Positions 32,153 to 43,061 of a stretch of DNA of 64,000 nt are shown here, piece after piece. The notes under the pieces were generated by a model. It was not told the DNA's origin. It worked only from the letters and a program-made list of their open reading frames with translations, and did not search any database. Position 1 is the stretch's first letter. The number at the start of each line of letters is the position of its first letter. The position numbers and the translations under genes were made by a program. Source of the DNA: Marvania coccoides (lineage: Eukaryota; Chlorophyta; Trebouxiophyceae; Chlorellales; Chlorellaceae); contig OY978098.1 of assembly GCA_963854735.1 (NCBI GenBank), positions 2,961,001 through 3,025,000 on the forward strand, read 5' to 3'.

Positions 32153-34512
32153 TCAGTCCACGCGGTCGGTGCTGCGCCCCTTTGCAGGCCCCCCCTGCGG
32201 CTGCATGAACCCTTCCTGCGTCAAAAATGTGGTGAGCATGATCACCACCAGCACCCCCACCAGCGCGCTAAACGGCACAGCCCCTGGGCGCCGCACCTGG
32301 GCCCAGCCGTAGATGGTGTTGCGCCCAACCATCACCACGTCGGTGTACCCGTCCAGGTTGAAGTCGACGGGCACCAGCGGCTGCATGGGGCGCCCAGGCA
32401 GCGAGAAACTGGCCAGTTCTCTCCCGTTTTCAGACACCAGCGTGGCGTCCTCGTCGCCGGCAGCCAGCACCGCGCTGGGCACGGCGTGCCGCCGCAGCGC
32501 CACCGCCACCAGCGTGGGCTCGGGCCCCGAGAACTCGTCCAGCACGTCGTCAATGTGGCGGTACCTTGCTGCCCCGCCGTCCTCTCCGTCGCTGCCCTCG
32601 GCGTCCTCCCCTCCCAGCGCTGGCGTCTTCCAAAACGACCCGGTGCTCACCTGCCACAGCAGCTCCCCAGAGGGGGCGTAGGCGGTGAGGTCGCCCCTGC
32701 TGGTCAGAAAGATGGCGTTGCTCTTTTGCCTGAGGGCGACGTGGCGGTAGTGGCCCTTTTTGCCGGGCACCGGCAGCGCCACTGGGGGCGCCACGTCCAC
32801 GTAGCCCAGGTGCCGGGCGCGGTGCAGCCCGAACCGCATGGGCCTGCAGATGGTGCCGTTGAAGAGGTCCTGCTTGGCGGGGATGCCAGAGGTGACGGCG
32901 GCTGCGCAAAAGCGGTGGCGGCTGTGGGCGTGCGTGGGGTCGGCGTCCTCCTCTGCGGCCTCCTCCGACAGGTCGGAGGGGTCGCCCCCCGTGGCGTGCA
33001 CGTGGTCTGGGACGCCGTCTCCGTTGAGGTCCACGTGCAGCGCCATTGCGGGCAGGTAGAGGCGGCACACGGTGCGCCCGCTGAACAGGTGGATGGCCTC
33101 GATGCCCTCCTCCAGGTGGGCCACCACGACGTTGGGGGGCACCCGAGAGGTCGCCGGTGCAGCTCCGGTGTTGGGTGGTGCGGTGCCTGCTGGCGCTGCG
33201 TTGCCGCTGCTGCTGCGGCGGGACGACGACGACCCACCAAACAGCGCCCCAAACACGCCGCGGGCGGCGCTGGCGGGGGACTGCGTGGCCGGGTGGGGGC
33301 GCTGCAGCCCGATGGTGGACAGCTTCTCCTTTTGCGACCCCAGGTGCGACCTGTGGCGGTGAAAGTGCGCCAGGTGCAGCCGCGTGTCGCGCTCAGCAAA
33401 CCAGCTGTGAGGCAGCGAACCCAGCACCGCCTCGCGGTAGTCGCGGCACGACGCCTCGCCGTAGTGCACCCCCTCCTGCAGCTGCGCCGCTGCGTGCAGC
33501 GAGTGCTGGGTGGCCACTGTGGCCTCCTGCAGCGACGTCAGGTCTCGGTGGAAGTCCTGGGCCTCGTGCTTCCACCGCAGCACCCCAGAGTCGCCAGCAA
33601 ACGCAAAGTAGGAAAAGTGCCGCCCGTTGGTGCCGCCTGCGCCCTCCACCTCGAGCAATTTTGCCACCTTTGCGCGGCCGTGGGCGTGGGCGCGCCCCAG
33701 CCCCTCGGCCTCCAGCTCCTCGTCCAGAAAATCGTCGTCCTCGATGTCGTCAGCCAGCGTGTCGGGCTCTGCGCGCACCCCCACCACCACCAGCCCGCGG
33801 TCCCCCTTTGAAGTGGCGTACTCGGTGATGAGCACCGCTGCCTCGTCCAGGCGGCCGCCCTCGGGCAGGTGCTCCCTCAGCGACTGCTTCCACACCAGCT
33901 TCAGGTTGTGGTCAAACATGGCCACGTCCCCCGCGGCAGTGACCGCAACCACCACCTGCTTTCGCGGCGCTCGCACGAGGTCGGACGGGCGCGGCGTGTT
34001 GGGCCCAGCTGCCAGCGCCATCACCGCCACGGGCTCGCTGGAGTTGAGCACGGCGGCCAGATCTATCCGCGAAAGCTCCAGCGCGGGGGCAAAGCCGTCC
34101 CCTGGGCGGCGTGGGGCGATCACCAGCAGCGCTCCGCCGGGCGACGCAGCCAGCACCTCTGGCTTGCCGTCGCCGTTCAGGTCGGCCTGAGCGGCAGAAG
34201 AATGGTGCGAATTGATAAGAGCGGTGTGCTGGTGCACAGCAGAAACACACAGGTACTACTCACCGCCACCGGCTGAGGGAGGTGTGTGTACGACATGGGC
34301 AGCGCATTTTGCACCTCTTCCGCCTCAAAATTGTAAAACCTGTGGGACGGAGTGATTGATTGAGCGACGAGCGGGGTGGCTGAACCGGGTTACAGACTGG
34401 CGAAAGATGAAACGCACCAGGCTTTTTTAAACGTAAAAGGTCCCTCGTTCTGGATGGACAAGAACACGGCGCAGGCCGCCAGGAACAGGATGCCAAAATC
34501 CCGCTTGTACAT
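32153..34512 (-). CDS. NERD1: NERD1-like FG-GAP repeat membrane protein
   Basis: Homologue of plant NERD1 (FG-GAP repeat protein of the secretory pathway, linked to exocytosis and cell-wall growth). Exons 34512-34418, 34339-34264, 34186-32153 give 734 residues. The N-terminal signal anchor is 'YKRDFGILFLAACAVFLS', followed by 'GPFTFKKAW', close to the plant protein. FG-GAP-like calcium loops: 'ADLNGDGKPEVLAA', 'VDLNGDGVPDHV' and 'VDFNLDGYTDVVMV'. Other family blocks are 'VPPNVVVAHLEEGIEAIHL' and 'AIFLTSRGDLTAYAPSGELL'. A C-terminal membrane segment follows 'RRPGAVPFSALVGVLVVIML'. A Ser/Arg/Ala-rich insert at about residues 385-420 is not in the plant form. Confidence 0.92.
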
Positions 34513-36595
34513 CCTCAAGATTTACTTTTTTGCGCTTCTTTGTCGGTAAAACAATGATCAGAACAATATTATTTTTTTCGTCCCAGCGGCTCAATTCATG
34601 CTGGCTTGTGATCGGGGTAATGGATGCGTTGATGGCCAAACACGTATAATTAAAATAGCTTCTTTAAGAGGAATCAGCAATGTTTTTCTCTGCGGCAGCG
34701 TACCGCCGGAGTAGGAGGAACAGGCAGGGGAATTGTCCTTCTATCGCGACAGTCGGTCTGAGCATGGGGTGGCCTGTTTGGCTGATAGCCGGGCTGGGTT
34801 GTCATGCTTCAGTTGTGTTGAAGATTCAGCGCTGAAAGCTGGCGATGCCAAGAAGGCGTTGGTGATGCGCTGGCTGGCAATAGAAGGTTGGAGGGGGGGG
34901 GGGGGGGGGGTACCCACGTGCGCAAGAACGGTGAACAAAGCTCCATGCCCGCCCTTGTTTGGGTCGGATTCTCCACTGGCCGGCATGGTGGCCGCTTGGG
35001 AGCCCCGATGGCGCGGAGGCAGGCGCCAAAGCAGATATGTTGTCCGAGTGCCGGCGGCTAGAGCTTGAAAAAAGCTGGGGTGGTTAGGAAGAGGAGCGCC
35101 GCCACTTCAAGCGTGATTAATACTCGTTGAAAGCAGGTAAATATGTGTCTTTGGTCGGCACAGTTGGTTTTGAGGCAAAGGGGCGATAGGAACGGCAACG
35201 TTATGTCTTCGATGAATACTGTGGTCAAGATTGGGTGAACATGATTGAGTTCACGCACCTTTTGGCTTTTGAAAGAAAAAATAGTCGTTGTATTGTTGAT
35301 ATATTTTAAAACAGTTTCAAACATGCAACTGTATTTTATTCAAACAACCGACATACAAGACCTTTTTTGTGCAATGAAAAAAATATGCAATAAAGTCCCA
35401 AAGTGATACCATTCCCAGATCAAGTTTTGCTGTGCCTCTCTCTACAAAACGGCCTGCTGGTAGAAATGATGCAATAAAACATTTCACAAATGAATTGGAA
35501 GGATCCCAATCAGCATATTTGCCAACTTTAGTGCTGTGCGGGGCGGCGTTGAATTCAATTTCGATATCGTTCAACCACCTATGAACATCTATCGGATCTC
35601 GAAACCAGATTTACACATGTAGAATACAAACCCGAATCGCTGGTTCAACCCTCGGAATAAGGCAGCCGCAAAGCACAAGCGAGGGCACATTTCTTTCAGG
35701 GCTCCGGCCGACTCCATCGATGGACGGATATCCCTGCAAATGCGCAATTCGAGACGCGCACGTTTTTTAACTAGCGTGGGACACCCACGCTCCGCTGCGG
35801 GGTTGTGTGTCCAAGAGAAACTGCACATACAATGTCGAGCCAATTTAGCTGCGCTTAGAGGGAATCTGTGTGCAAGCAGGGGGAGTTGTGTTCGCATCGC
35901 ATCGCAGCACTCGCTGAAAAAGCGCGATTTCTCGCCCTGCTGGGGCCGGAAAAATCGACCTTGAAGGCCTCAGGAAGTAGAATATGCGCGCCATATATGC
36001 TGGACCTGGTACCCAATAGCGCTCCAACTTTGTTTATTCTAGGATTTCGCGGCAATTGAGACTGAATGGCACTGCGCTGAGGGAATATGTAAACTGTTCA
36101 CACTTGTTGTTGTGGCGTACTTGATGCTCAAGTATAATTAATACCCAGACGGGTGTTCTTGTGAAGTTTCTTAAAAAAAACGTTCTATCATCGTACGCGT
36201 ACTTATTGCCGTATCACAAATGATCATGTCAATTGCGACAGGGCGAGGTGTTTGTGTGTGCATTGGTTCTTGCGATATATACCAATTGGTATATATTTCG
36301 CCAAGCAACAGGGTAGCAACAGGGAGCTTTGTTGCAAGAGTTCGTACTTTGTCAGCTTCCGCCTGAATTTTCTCAATAGACACTTGGCGTTTCTGAGCTG
36401 CCTGCACAAAAAAACCTGGATATTTTTTCCTGCACGGGCATCACTTTACCAGCGTCGTTCGTCAGCTTCACCGGCATCTGTTTGACAGGCCTCATCTCTG
36501 ATCTCAAGTCGAGTTTGCAAAGTTTCTCCTCGCGTGGGCGTCCGCTGGGCTACTCACCAAGATCCCCAACGTATACGTATCTTGGACGAAGCGCG
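34513..36595. other. 2.1-kb spacer with no confident gene
   Basis: This long spacer separates NERD1 from the Cys-rich gene. A GC-rich patch (about 34740-35060) has open frames on both strands and a poly-G run at about 34892-34910; a minus-strand 81-codon frame there resembles no family I know. At 36300-36415, minus strand, an exon-like stretch follows a TTTTTTTGTGCAG acceptor and reads as a charged helix ('RQVSIEKIQAEADKVR'), but no complete model could be built. A 22-base palindrome lies at 36275-36296. The rest is AT-rich. Confidence 0.5.
36275..36296. repeat. 22-base perfect palindrome
   Basis: A perfect inverted repeat without spacer, centred on AATT (core ACCAATTGGT with six flanking A/T pairs on each side). 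It could be a dimeric-factor site or cruciform seed. It lies about 300 bases upstream of the Cys-rich gene start. Confidence 0.7.
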
Positions 36596-38745
36596 ATGTT
36601 GAAGACCTGGGCAGCGGCAAGCGTTGTGCTTTGTTTGGCCTTTGCCTCTGTGGGGGTCAAGGGAGATGTGAGTTTATGAGTTGTTTTTAGCTTTAAACGC
36701 AAAAAAATCTGCCTTTACGAAGCTGAATGTTCCAAGCTAACTGCGAATTCGAATTTCCAGTGCGCGGTTAGCTCGACTTGTTTTCCTTGCGACACTCCTG
36801 ACTGTGGCACGTGCCCCGACTCGGAAAGCGTCTGCGTGCAAGTAAGTTGTGCCACCACATGACTGCGTGCCCCATGGGATTGCGAAAAAGCGAATTTCCT
36901 TGGCCCAGTCAGCGGCGGAATATAACTAATCTATCGAGCGAATGGAGGGGCTGGGAACATGCTGAAACAGCAATCTGGCTCTCGCAAGCACCTCCTAGAT
37001 CGTCGAGATCTAATGGGCATGCTAAAAAAACATGTATATATAAATACCTGATGTGCTACTTTTTGTTTTTGGTGTATTTGCAGTGCAAGCAATCATTTGG
37101 CCTCATCTCGTCTACCTGTCAGTCGTGCAACGTCCCTTTCTGCAACAACTGCGATGGCAACGTAAATACCTGCAATAAATGTGAGGCCGTTCCGTGATGG
37201 CCAATTTTTTCTATGGTTTGAGCTAGACACTCACTCACCCCTTCACCCATCTCTGATTTGCAGGCATTGGAGGGTGAGCAACGTTTGATAAAAGACCATA
37301 ACAGCTACTAGTTGTTCCCAGGATATCAATCTCTGATTTCCCTTCCTGTCCACCTCTCCACAGGTACTCTCGACTCGGCCCTACCACATGCAACCAAGAT
37401 TGCTTTATTGATCACTGCAAGGCCTGCTTCTTCTCTCCGCTGGAAACCTGTTCCAAGTGCTTATCAGGCTACCGTCTGAACGGCAACGTCTGCGAGCCCT
37501 GTTTGGTAGACGGTCAGTGGGCGATGCTGGAGCTGTCCATTTTATTGTTTGCGATTTTCAAAGGCCAATTTTACTTTGAAAAGGGGAGCTTTCGAGATAG
37601 ACACTCAGTTTCCCACCCACCCCTGATTCGCAGGCTGTGCCGAATGCGATGCCGACCCCAACTTCTGCTCCAAATGCACTTCTTCTCTGGAACTTGTCAA
37701 CCCGAGTACTTGCTCACCCTGTGACTGTTCGCTGGTCAACGTGTGAGTCTTCTCTGTTAAGCTTAATTTTGCAGACGCTGAGGGGAGTGCTGTTGATTTC
37801 CATCTCATCTCTCCCATGCCATTTTCGTATGCTGCAGGCTGTACGTCAGCGCAAGCAACGGAAATGTCCAGGTGTGCAACCCAACTCCGACTGATTTGGT
37901 GTCGGACATTTGCACGGATAGCCTCCAGTCGTTTGGCTTCCCAGTACTTGACATTGGCTCTTACAAAGGCCTTGTCTATATCGCCGCATACGGTAACTCG
38001 CAAGCGTGGGTTTGTTCCGACCCCCAGACTCTCGCGGCCTGCACCTCGATTGGGTTCGCTCAACCTGCCGCCTTGGGCTTCTATGGTGGCAAAGTTTACG
38101 TAAGTGTGGGGGAGGCAGCAAGGGTCTCGGAATTGTTATTTTATTTTCTTCCCACATCGCAGATGGTAACTAAACCTTGCAACTGTGGCCTTCATTCCAT
38201 TGCAGATCGCCCCCTCAGCAGCAGGAGCGATATCAAAATGCGACCCAGATCTGTCTGGATGCGTCGCCACTTCCACTTCATTCTTGCAGGCACGCGGGAT
38301 TGCATTTCTGGGAGGCTTGGCTTACGTAGCATCGAATAATGAGGATGACGGCGTGTATGTCTGCACGGACCCAGACAACATCGCTGGGTGCACCAAGAGC
38401 TCGTTCACTGTAGCTCATCCGCATGGGGTGACAGTTTATAATGGACTCATCTACGTCACCTATTATCATAGTAGTGGAGGAAATAATGATGCTGCTGGTG
38501 CTCGTATAGTGTACATTTGCGAGCCAGGCATGGCTTCTTGCGTCACCGTCTTCAATTCGCTGTTCCTCGGAGTCACTCGAATTAAATTTAGCCTTGGCAA
38601 GGCATACCTCGCTTCCTTTGATTCGTCCAGCGTCATTGTGTGCGATGACGGCGCATCGCTTACGGGCTGCAGCGCTGTGCCGTCCTTGGGGTCATACCCA
38701 GGCGACATTGCCCTAGGATTTTTAACTAAAACACCATTGTTTTAA
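36596..38745 (+). CDS. Secreted Cys-rich protein with a repeat (propeller-like) C-terminal half; function unknown
   Basis: I do not recognise a named family. Eight exons: 36596-36667, 36761-36841, 37084-37180, 37264-37273, 37364-37512, 37634-37742, 37838-38099, 38206-38745, with consistent phases, giving 388 residues. Exon 1 is a signal peptide ('MLKTWAAASVVLCLAFASVG'). Residues about 25-150 have closely spaced CxxC pairs like furin/growth-factor-receptor Cys-rich repeats ('CQSCNVPFCNNCDGN', 'HCKACFFSPLETCSKC', 'CAECDADPNFCSKC'). The second half repeats a unit of about 45 residues with a core like 'VYVCTDPDNIAGC', 'AWVCSDPQTLAAC' and 'VIVCDDGASLTGC', each followed by a hydrophobic strand. This suggests a disulfide-pinned beta-propeller; that fold is inferred. 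Exon 4 is only 10 bases. Exon GC is lower than in the housekeeping genes. Confidence 0.8.
37264..37273 (+). other. Ten-base microexon
   Basis: A 10-base exon between CAG at 37261-37263 and GTGAGC at 37274. Without it, the preceding and following exons would join out of frame and lose the Cys pattern. With it the join reads 'CNKCIGGYSRLG', a normal Cys-rich loop. Confidence 0.65.
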
Positions 38746-39100
38746 AGACTTGCAAGCTCTTTGCCACTATTTTCATTTCGAAATGAATAGTTGAGAATTC
38801 TTAACTACTAGTATACAACACAGAGCTTCTTCCCAAACCACTCCATTTTAATCCTTTAATGATTATTATTACACCACCAGCTCGGCGCGGTTCTGTTGTG
38901 GCGGGGTGCCGCATCGCTGAAAAGCGTGTTCTTAAGCTTGAGAAGAACGACTTCTGCTGCTCCTGGGGGCGTAGAAGTGCTGCAGCGGCTGTCAAGCGCT
39001 GAAGCTTTGGGAACGCAAACAACATTGTGGGAACTCCTGTATGAGGCAGCACAAGAGGTTGTGAAGATGGTTGTGAAGATGGCTGGCGCGGATTTGGTTT
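38746..39100. other. Convergent 3' spacer
   Basis: These 355 bases follow the Cys-rich gene stop and lead to the stop of a candidate small minus-strand gene. A GC-richer part at 38880-39090 has short open frames but no recognisable protein. Confidence 0.4.
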
Positions 39101-39381
39101 TTAAACGCCCAGCATATCCGGGTCGAGATCGATGAGCAGAACGACGGCCTCTTTCAGCGCACCAGTCTCCTGCACGAAACCGCAGAAGATTTACAAGTGG
39201 AACAAAAAAAATATCGCAAGCAGAGCGACCCTCTCACATTTTCAATGCCGATCTCGTCATCCTCGTCGTGCAGGAAATCTTCGCTGAAGACGTCCATACC
39301 TTTTTTGACTGCCGCTTGAAACAAAAGAAATGATCACATACTTGTTGAAAAATGCGAACGAAGATTGTGCTCGATGGGCAT
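39101..39381 (-). CDS. Candidate small acidic protein gene (about 61 residues), unknown
   Basis: Low-confidence model. Exons 39381-39342, 39314-39238, 39169-39101 on the minus strand keep frame for 61 residues, with the acidic text 'MDVFSEDFLHDEDDEIGIEN' joined to 'ETGALKEAVVLLIDLDPDML'. The 3' intron (39237-39170) is ordinary. The first intron would be only 27 bases with a weak acceptor, so the real start may instead be the ATG at 39297 (42 residues). I know no matching family. It is divergent from the Cys-pair gene that starts at 39552. Confidence 0.3.
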
Positions 39382-39551
39382 TGTTTTATCGCGTTTAAAA
39401 AATAAAAGGAAATGAACCTGAGTTGCAGCGAATTACTTTCACAGCAAGGAAAAGAGAGGGGGTCACCCTCTCTCTTTGATCGGGTCAACGCCCCCGACAA
39501 GTCGCTTTCGCTGGCTCTCTCCCCATTCATGCTTATTACTAGTATTACACA

Positions 39552-40232
39552 ATGCCCGAACGAAACAGACGCGTGCGTGAAGACGTTTGCGCGGGGTGCC
39601 GCACCCACACGCGGTTGGCCTGCGTTCAAATTTCCAACGAGATCAAACCGGCGCACCCCAACTTGAGATTTAATCCAGGTACCAATACCTACGTCGTGGT
39701 GGCCAGTGACGCCGAACGCGCCGCTGCCTGCTGTTCGGAATGCGCCATGACGCTCATGGTGAGGGTCTCTCTCTTCCCGGTATTTTGCAATCGCCCCTCA
39801 ACTTGTGGTGGTGGTTTCACAGGTGCCCGCACGCCCCGGCAAGATTTGGGCGTACACTGGCAAGAACTGCTGCCGGTTCTGCGTTGAAGCAGGCACTCTG
39901 AAGGCGGGGAGTATAGACGCGGCGGCACGTGGGGGCGTTGAGGGCATGGTGTGCGGTGATCACTGGCAGTCGCAAGAAGCGGTGAGAGTGGGTGCACGAA
40001 CCCCCGTGCAGCATACGTCTGTGCGTCGCATTGAGCACCCTGGTTGTTGCGTACGCTTACTTGCAGGCCAACCGCCCCCAACTTCAGCTCTTTACCGCGT
40101 TGAAGGCCTTTACCACCGTCAAAGGCGCTTTCACGGGCTCGATCAGGGACATCCAGTCCGAGACCACGACCGGCGTGCCCATCGCTTTGAGGACTCGCGT
40201 GAGTTTGGACCAGTTCGTGCCCATTTCCCTTG

Positions 40233-40268
<36 letters not shown>

Positions 40269-40981
40269 GCGGTGGTGGTGGTGGTGCACCAAGACAAATT
40301 TCGATGCTGCAGCTGGCGGCTGCGTACAAGAAGTGGTACGACAGGCCCGGATTCGGGGCCACCGGCGCAAAGTGGACAAATCCCGACCGCCGCCGCCTGG
40401 ATGTCAAGATCACGCTGCCGTGCGGTCAAGAAGGTCTTCCTATTGGGCTGCCTACCGTCGTCGTCGGTGACGAGTCAAACAACTTTGGCGTCGATGGGCT
40501 CAGCGTGCACCACGTGGCGCGCCGCACCCTGCAGGCCAATGTCTCAGCCACCCTGGGCGTGGATCTGCCTGTAGACGCCACGGAGGAAGACATTGCGGCG
40601 GCACTGGAGGTGCAGAAGCTGTCGGCGGACCGCCCCATTGAGATGATGAGCCAAGACCCAGACTCGATCTTCGGGCGCACCACCAAGACGCTGGAGGTTG
40701 GGGTGGAGGCGGCGCTGGGCACAGACCCTGCGCGTGGCTCCGGCTGCCACCAGATACGCGCGCGAGCGCTCGCCAGCTTGATTTATTTGTTTGCACGAAT
40801 GTTAGTTTTCCTACAACCATGTAACCTATGTGGCTTTCTTTCTTTCTTTCTTTCTTTCTATGTGGCTTTATGTGGCTTTTCTTTCGTGAAACAGCAAGCA
40901 TCATCAGTATGTATCGCAGGTAACATTATCTATATTGAGGCCGCGCTTTCTTCAGCCGTCAGCCTGCCCCGTGTGCTCTGA
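39552..40981 (+). CDS. Cys-pair (possible zinc-binding) protein of unknown function
   Basis: Unrecognised protein. Exons 39552-39758, 39823-39981, 40067-40198, 40313-40981, all phase 0, give 388 residues. The first two exons hold paired cysteines that could bind zinc: 'EDVCAGCRTHTRLACV', 'ACCSECAM', 'KNCCRFCVEAG', 'MVCGDHW'. The remainder is a soluble mixed region ('LPVDATEEDIAAALEVQKLS'). Intron 3 contains a 30-base T run. Coding character fades after about 40760; the frame stays open through CTTT repeats to a stop at 40981, which would overlap the 3' end of the converging gene by 52 bases. The true C-terminus is therefore uncertain. Confidence 0.6.
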
Positions 40982-42939
40982 GCAGCAAACAGCCGCTCCG
41001 CGGCAGCCGCTGCGCTCTCCACTTTGCCCTCCGCGTCCCGCTCCCACCAATAGTCCTCGAACCGCACCCCCAGCCGCCCCAGCAGCCGAATGAGCTCCTC
41101 CAGCTCCTCCAGGCCAGCGAGTTCGTCCTTGATCAGCACCGTGGCCGCGGCGTACTTGTTGTTGGCGGTGGCGCTGCCGACGTACAGCAGCCCGGGGACC
41201 ATGATGTCCTCTTTGCCGCCTGGGGTCACCAAGGCTTTCAGCGTGGCGCGGGCGCCCTCTCTCTCCCTCCCGTTGGGGCTAGACTTTTTGAACATTGCGG
41301 GAAAGAGCTCCCCGACCGTCGCAGACCGCACGCTGTTCATTTTCGCCAGCGCAGCGCGGGCAGTCGCAATCTTGGTGCCTGGCAGCCCCGCCGGCGGCGT
41401 CTTCATCGCATTGTCAATGCGGATCTGCCGCACCTGCAGCAGCGAGGTGTCCAGCAGCAGCTCTGCGGCGTTGAAAGGCGGCTCGCCCCTGGCCACCCGC
41501 GCGTACGCCGCGTCCCAGTCCAGCAGCGGTTTTGTCGGGTCGCTGTCGACGTTGCAGCAGTAGAAATCAGCCAGGTCCATGCCGGCGCGGGTGACCACCT
41601 CTGCAAACTTGAGAAACTCGGCGTGGTTGGTGGGCAGCACCTTGCGCATGTTGGTGGGCTGGAAGGACAGCGGGGCGGGTTGGTACAGGCCGGTGGGGGC
41701 GTACTTGGACTCGGGGGCATGTGGCAGGCCGGGGAACCCTGTGACGAGGAGGTCGTCCAGCAGCTCGACGGTGGCGCCGCTGTCCATCGATCTGACCAGC
41801 AGGGAGGTGTTGGGCGGGGCGTAGAGGGTGGAGGTGGTGGCGGCGGCCTCCAAGTCGAAGGAGTAGCATCGCTTGAAGTCGTAGGGACCGCGGTGGGTGG
41901 TTCTGACAAACCCAGGAAACTCGTACACGAGCGCGTGCGCGTATTCCACAAACTTGCGGGCGTCGACGAGCTTGCGGTTGGGGCCCCGTACGTGGTTGAA
42001 GGCCAGGTGTACGTCGTGCCGCGGGGTGGGGCCCCGCGCCAGAGCCCGCTTCAGTTCCTCGTCACGCGTCCCCCACAGCGCCACCTCTTCCGCCAGCGGC
42101 TCAAAGTCTGCAGGAAAAACGTAGACCCTCCCCCCAGCAGCCGTCGCCCACACGTTGTACCTTCCAGAGCAAGCGCTGCTCCCCGAGAAGCGGCTGAAAG
42201 CGGGCGAGATGAACGCCTCGCCGCACCCTTGGAGCTCGGAGGAGGGGTAGCCAGGCTGACCAGGCTGCACGATGCGGAACGGTTGGCAGCAGTAGGAGCA
42301 CTCCCCGCCGGGGCGGCCGTGGAGCCGGATGCGCGTGTACCCCCGTTGGCCTTCGAATCCTTGGCTATTTGTCCAGCAGGCCTCGTTGGGGCAGAGGTGC
42401 GTGCCCCATCCTTGCTCGACGGTCGACCCGATGACCTGGTCCGATGGGGCGCCGGCCTTCTTGGGCTCTGGGTCGGCGCTGATGGCGCGCGCGTCCCCCG
42501 CATCCAGTCTGCGCTGCTCTCGCACGAGGGTCTTGACGACGGCATCCGACATCTCGTACACAATGTATGTGTAGAGCTCTTCGGCCGGAACCCCCAGCGC
42601 CACCATCGCGTGCGCCTTGGGGTCTATCCGCGCAGCAATGCCCGGTTTCCCCTTGAGCACCGCGAACACGTAGGGGGCCACGGCCCGCGTGTGCTTTGGG
42701 ATGTAGGCGTTTAGCGATCCGTTGGCGCAGCTGTCGGCATGGAAGAGGTCGGTGCCGGTGCCTCCGCTGTTCCTCGACGCCCTCAGAACGTTGGCGAGGA
42801 CGCAGTGCGCCGGGGGGGGGGTCACGTCGGTGGCAGCAGCCTCCTCTGGGCTGTTGACATCTTGTGCGAATTGAGGCGTCGAGACGGCCTGGGCGATCAG
42901 ATTGTGCAGACGCACGCGCAAGCATTTTACCCGATCCAT
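40930..42939 (-). CDS. Single-exon 669-residue protein of unknown function
   Basis: Unrecognised protein, start ATG at 42939, 669 residues, one exon, GC-rich with strong coding character. An N-terminal part ('KCLRVRLHNLIAQAVS') is followed by a Cys-bearing segment, 'LCPNEACW' then 'ECSYCCQPFRIV', spaced like a zinc ribbon. The middle is rich in Tyr and Phe ('YAHALVYEFPGFVRTTHRGP'). The C-terminal part has helices ('LAGLEELEELIRLLGRLGV'). No signal peptide or membrane segment is seen. Being long and intronless beside intron-bearing genes, it may be retro-copied or acquired, but base composition alone does not prove it. It is head-to-head (122 bases) with the small candidate gene at 43062. Confidence 0.7.
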   Translation of the reverse strand: MDRVKCLRVRLHNLIAQAVSTPQFAQDVNSPEEAAATDVTPPPAHCVLANVLRASRNSGGTGTDLFHADSCANGSLNAYIPKHTRAVAPYVFAVLKGKPGIAARIDPKAHAMVALGVPAEELYTYIVYEMSDAVVKTLVREQRRLDAGDARAISADPEPKKAGAPSDQVIGSTVEQGWGTHLCPNEACWTNSQGFEGQRGYTRIRLHGRPGGECSYCCQPFRIVQPGQPGYPSSELQGCGEAFISPAFSRFSGSSACSGRYNVWATAAGGRVYVFPADFEPLAEEVALWGTRDEELKRALARGPTPRHDVHLAFNHVRGPNRKLVDARKFVEYAHALVYEFPGFVRTTHRGPYDFKRCYSFDLEAAATTSTLYAPPNTSLLVRSMDSGATVELLDDLLVTGFPGLPHAPESKYAPTGLYQPAPLSFQPTNMRKVLPTNHAEFLKFAEVVTRAGMDLADFYCCNVDSDPTKPLLDWDAAYARVARGEPPFNAAELLLDTSLLQVRQIRIDNAMKTPPAGLPGTKIATARAALAKMNSVRSATVGELFPAMFKKSSPNGREREGARATLKALVTPGGKEDIMVPGLLYVGSATANNKYAAATVLIKDELAGLEELEELIRLLGRLGVRFEDYWWERDAEGKVESAAAAAERLFAAQSTRGRLTAEESAASI

Positions 42940-43061
42940 GATTTTATTCCGCCTTGCTTGAATTTGATCAATTGATAAAGCGAGAGAGCGAGAGAGGTGC
43001 TAGTTCAATTTTGGACTCTATTTTTTTTTTAGTTTTTTTTCGGAAAAAACCAAACCGGAAA

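Noticed and set aside
32009..33811. Plus-strand open frame of 600 codons
   Set aside because: It is an antisense shadow of the NERD1-like gene; high GC keeps the opposite strand open.
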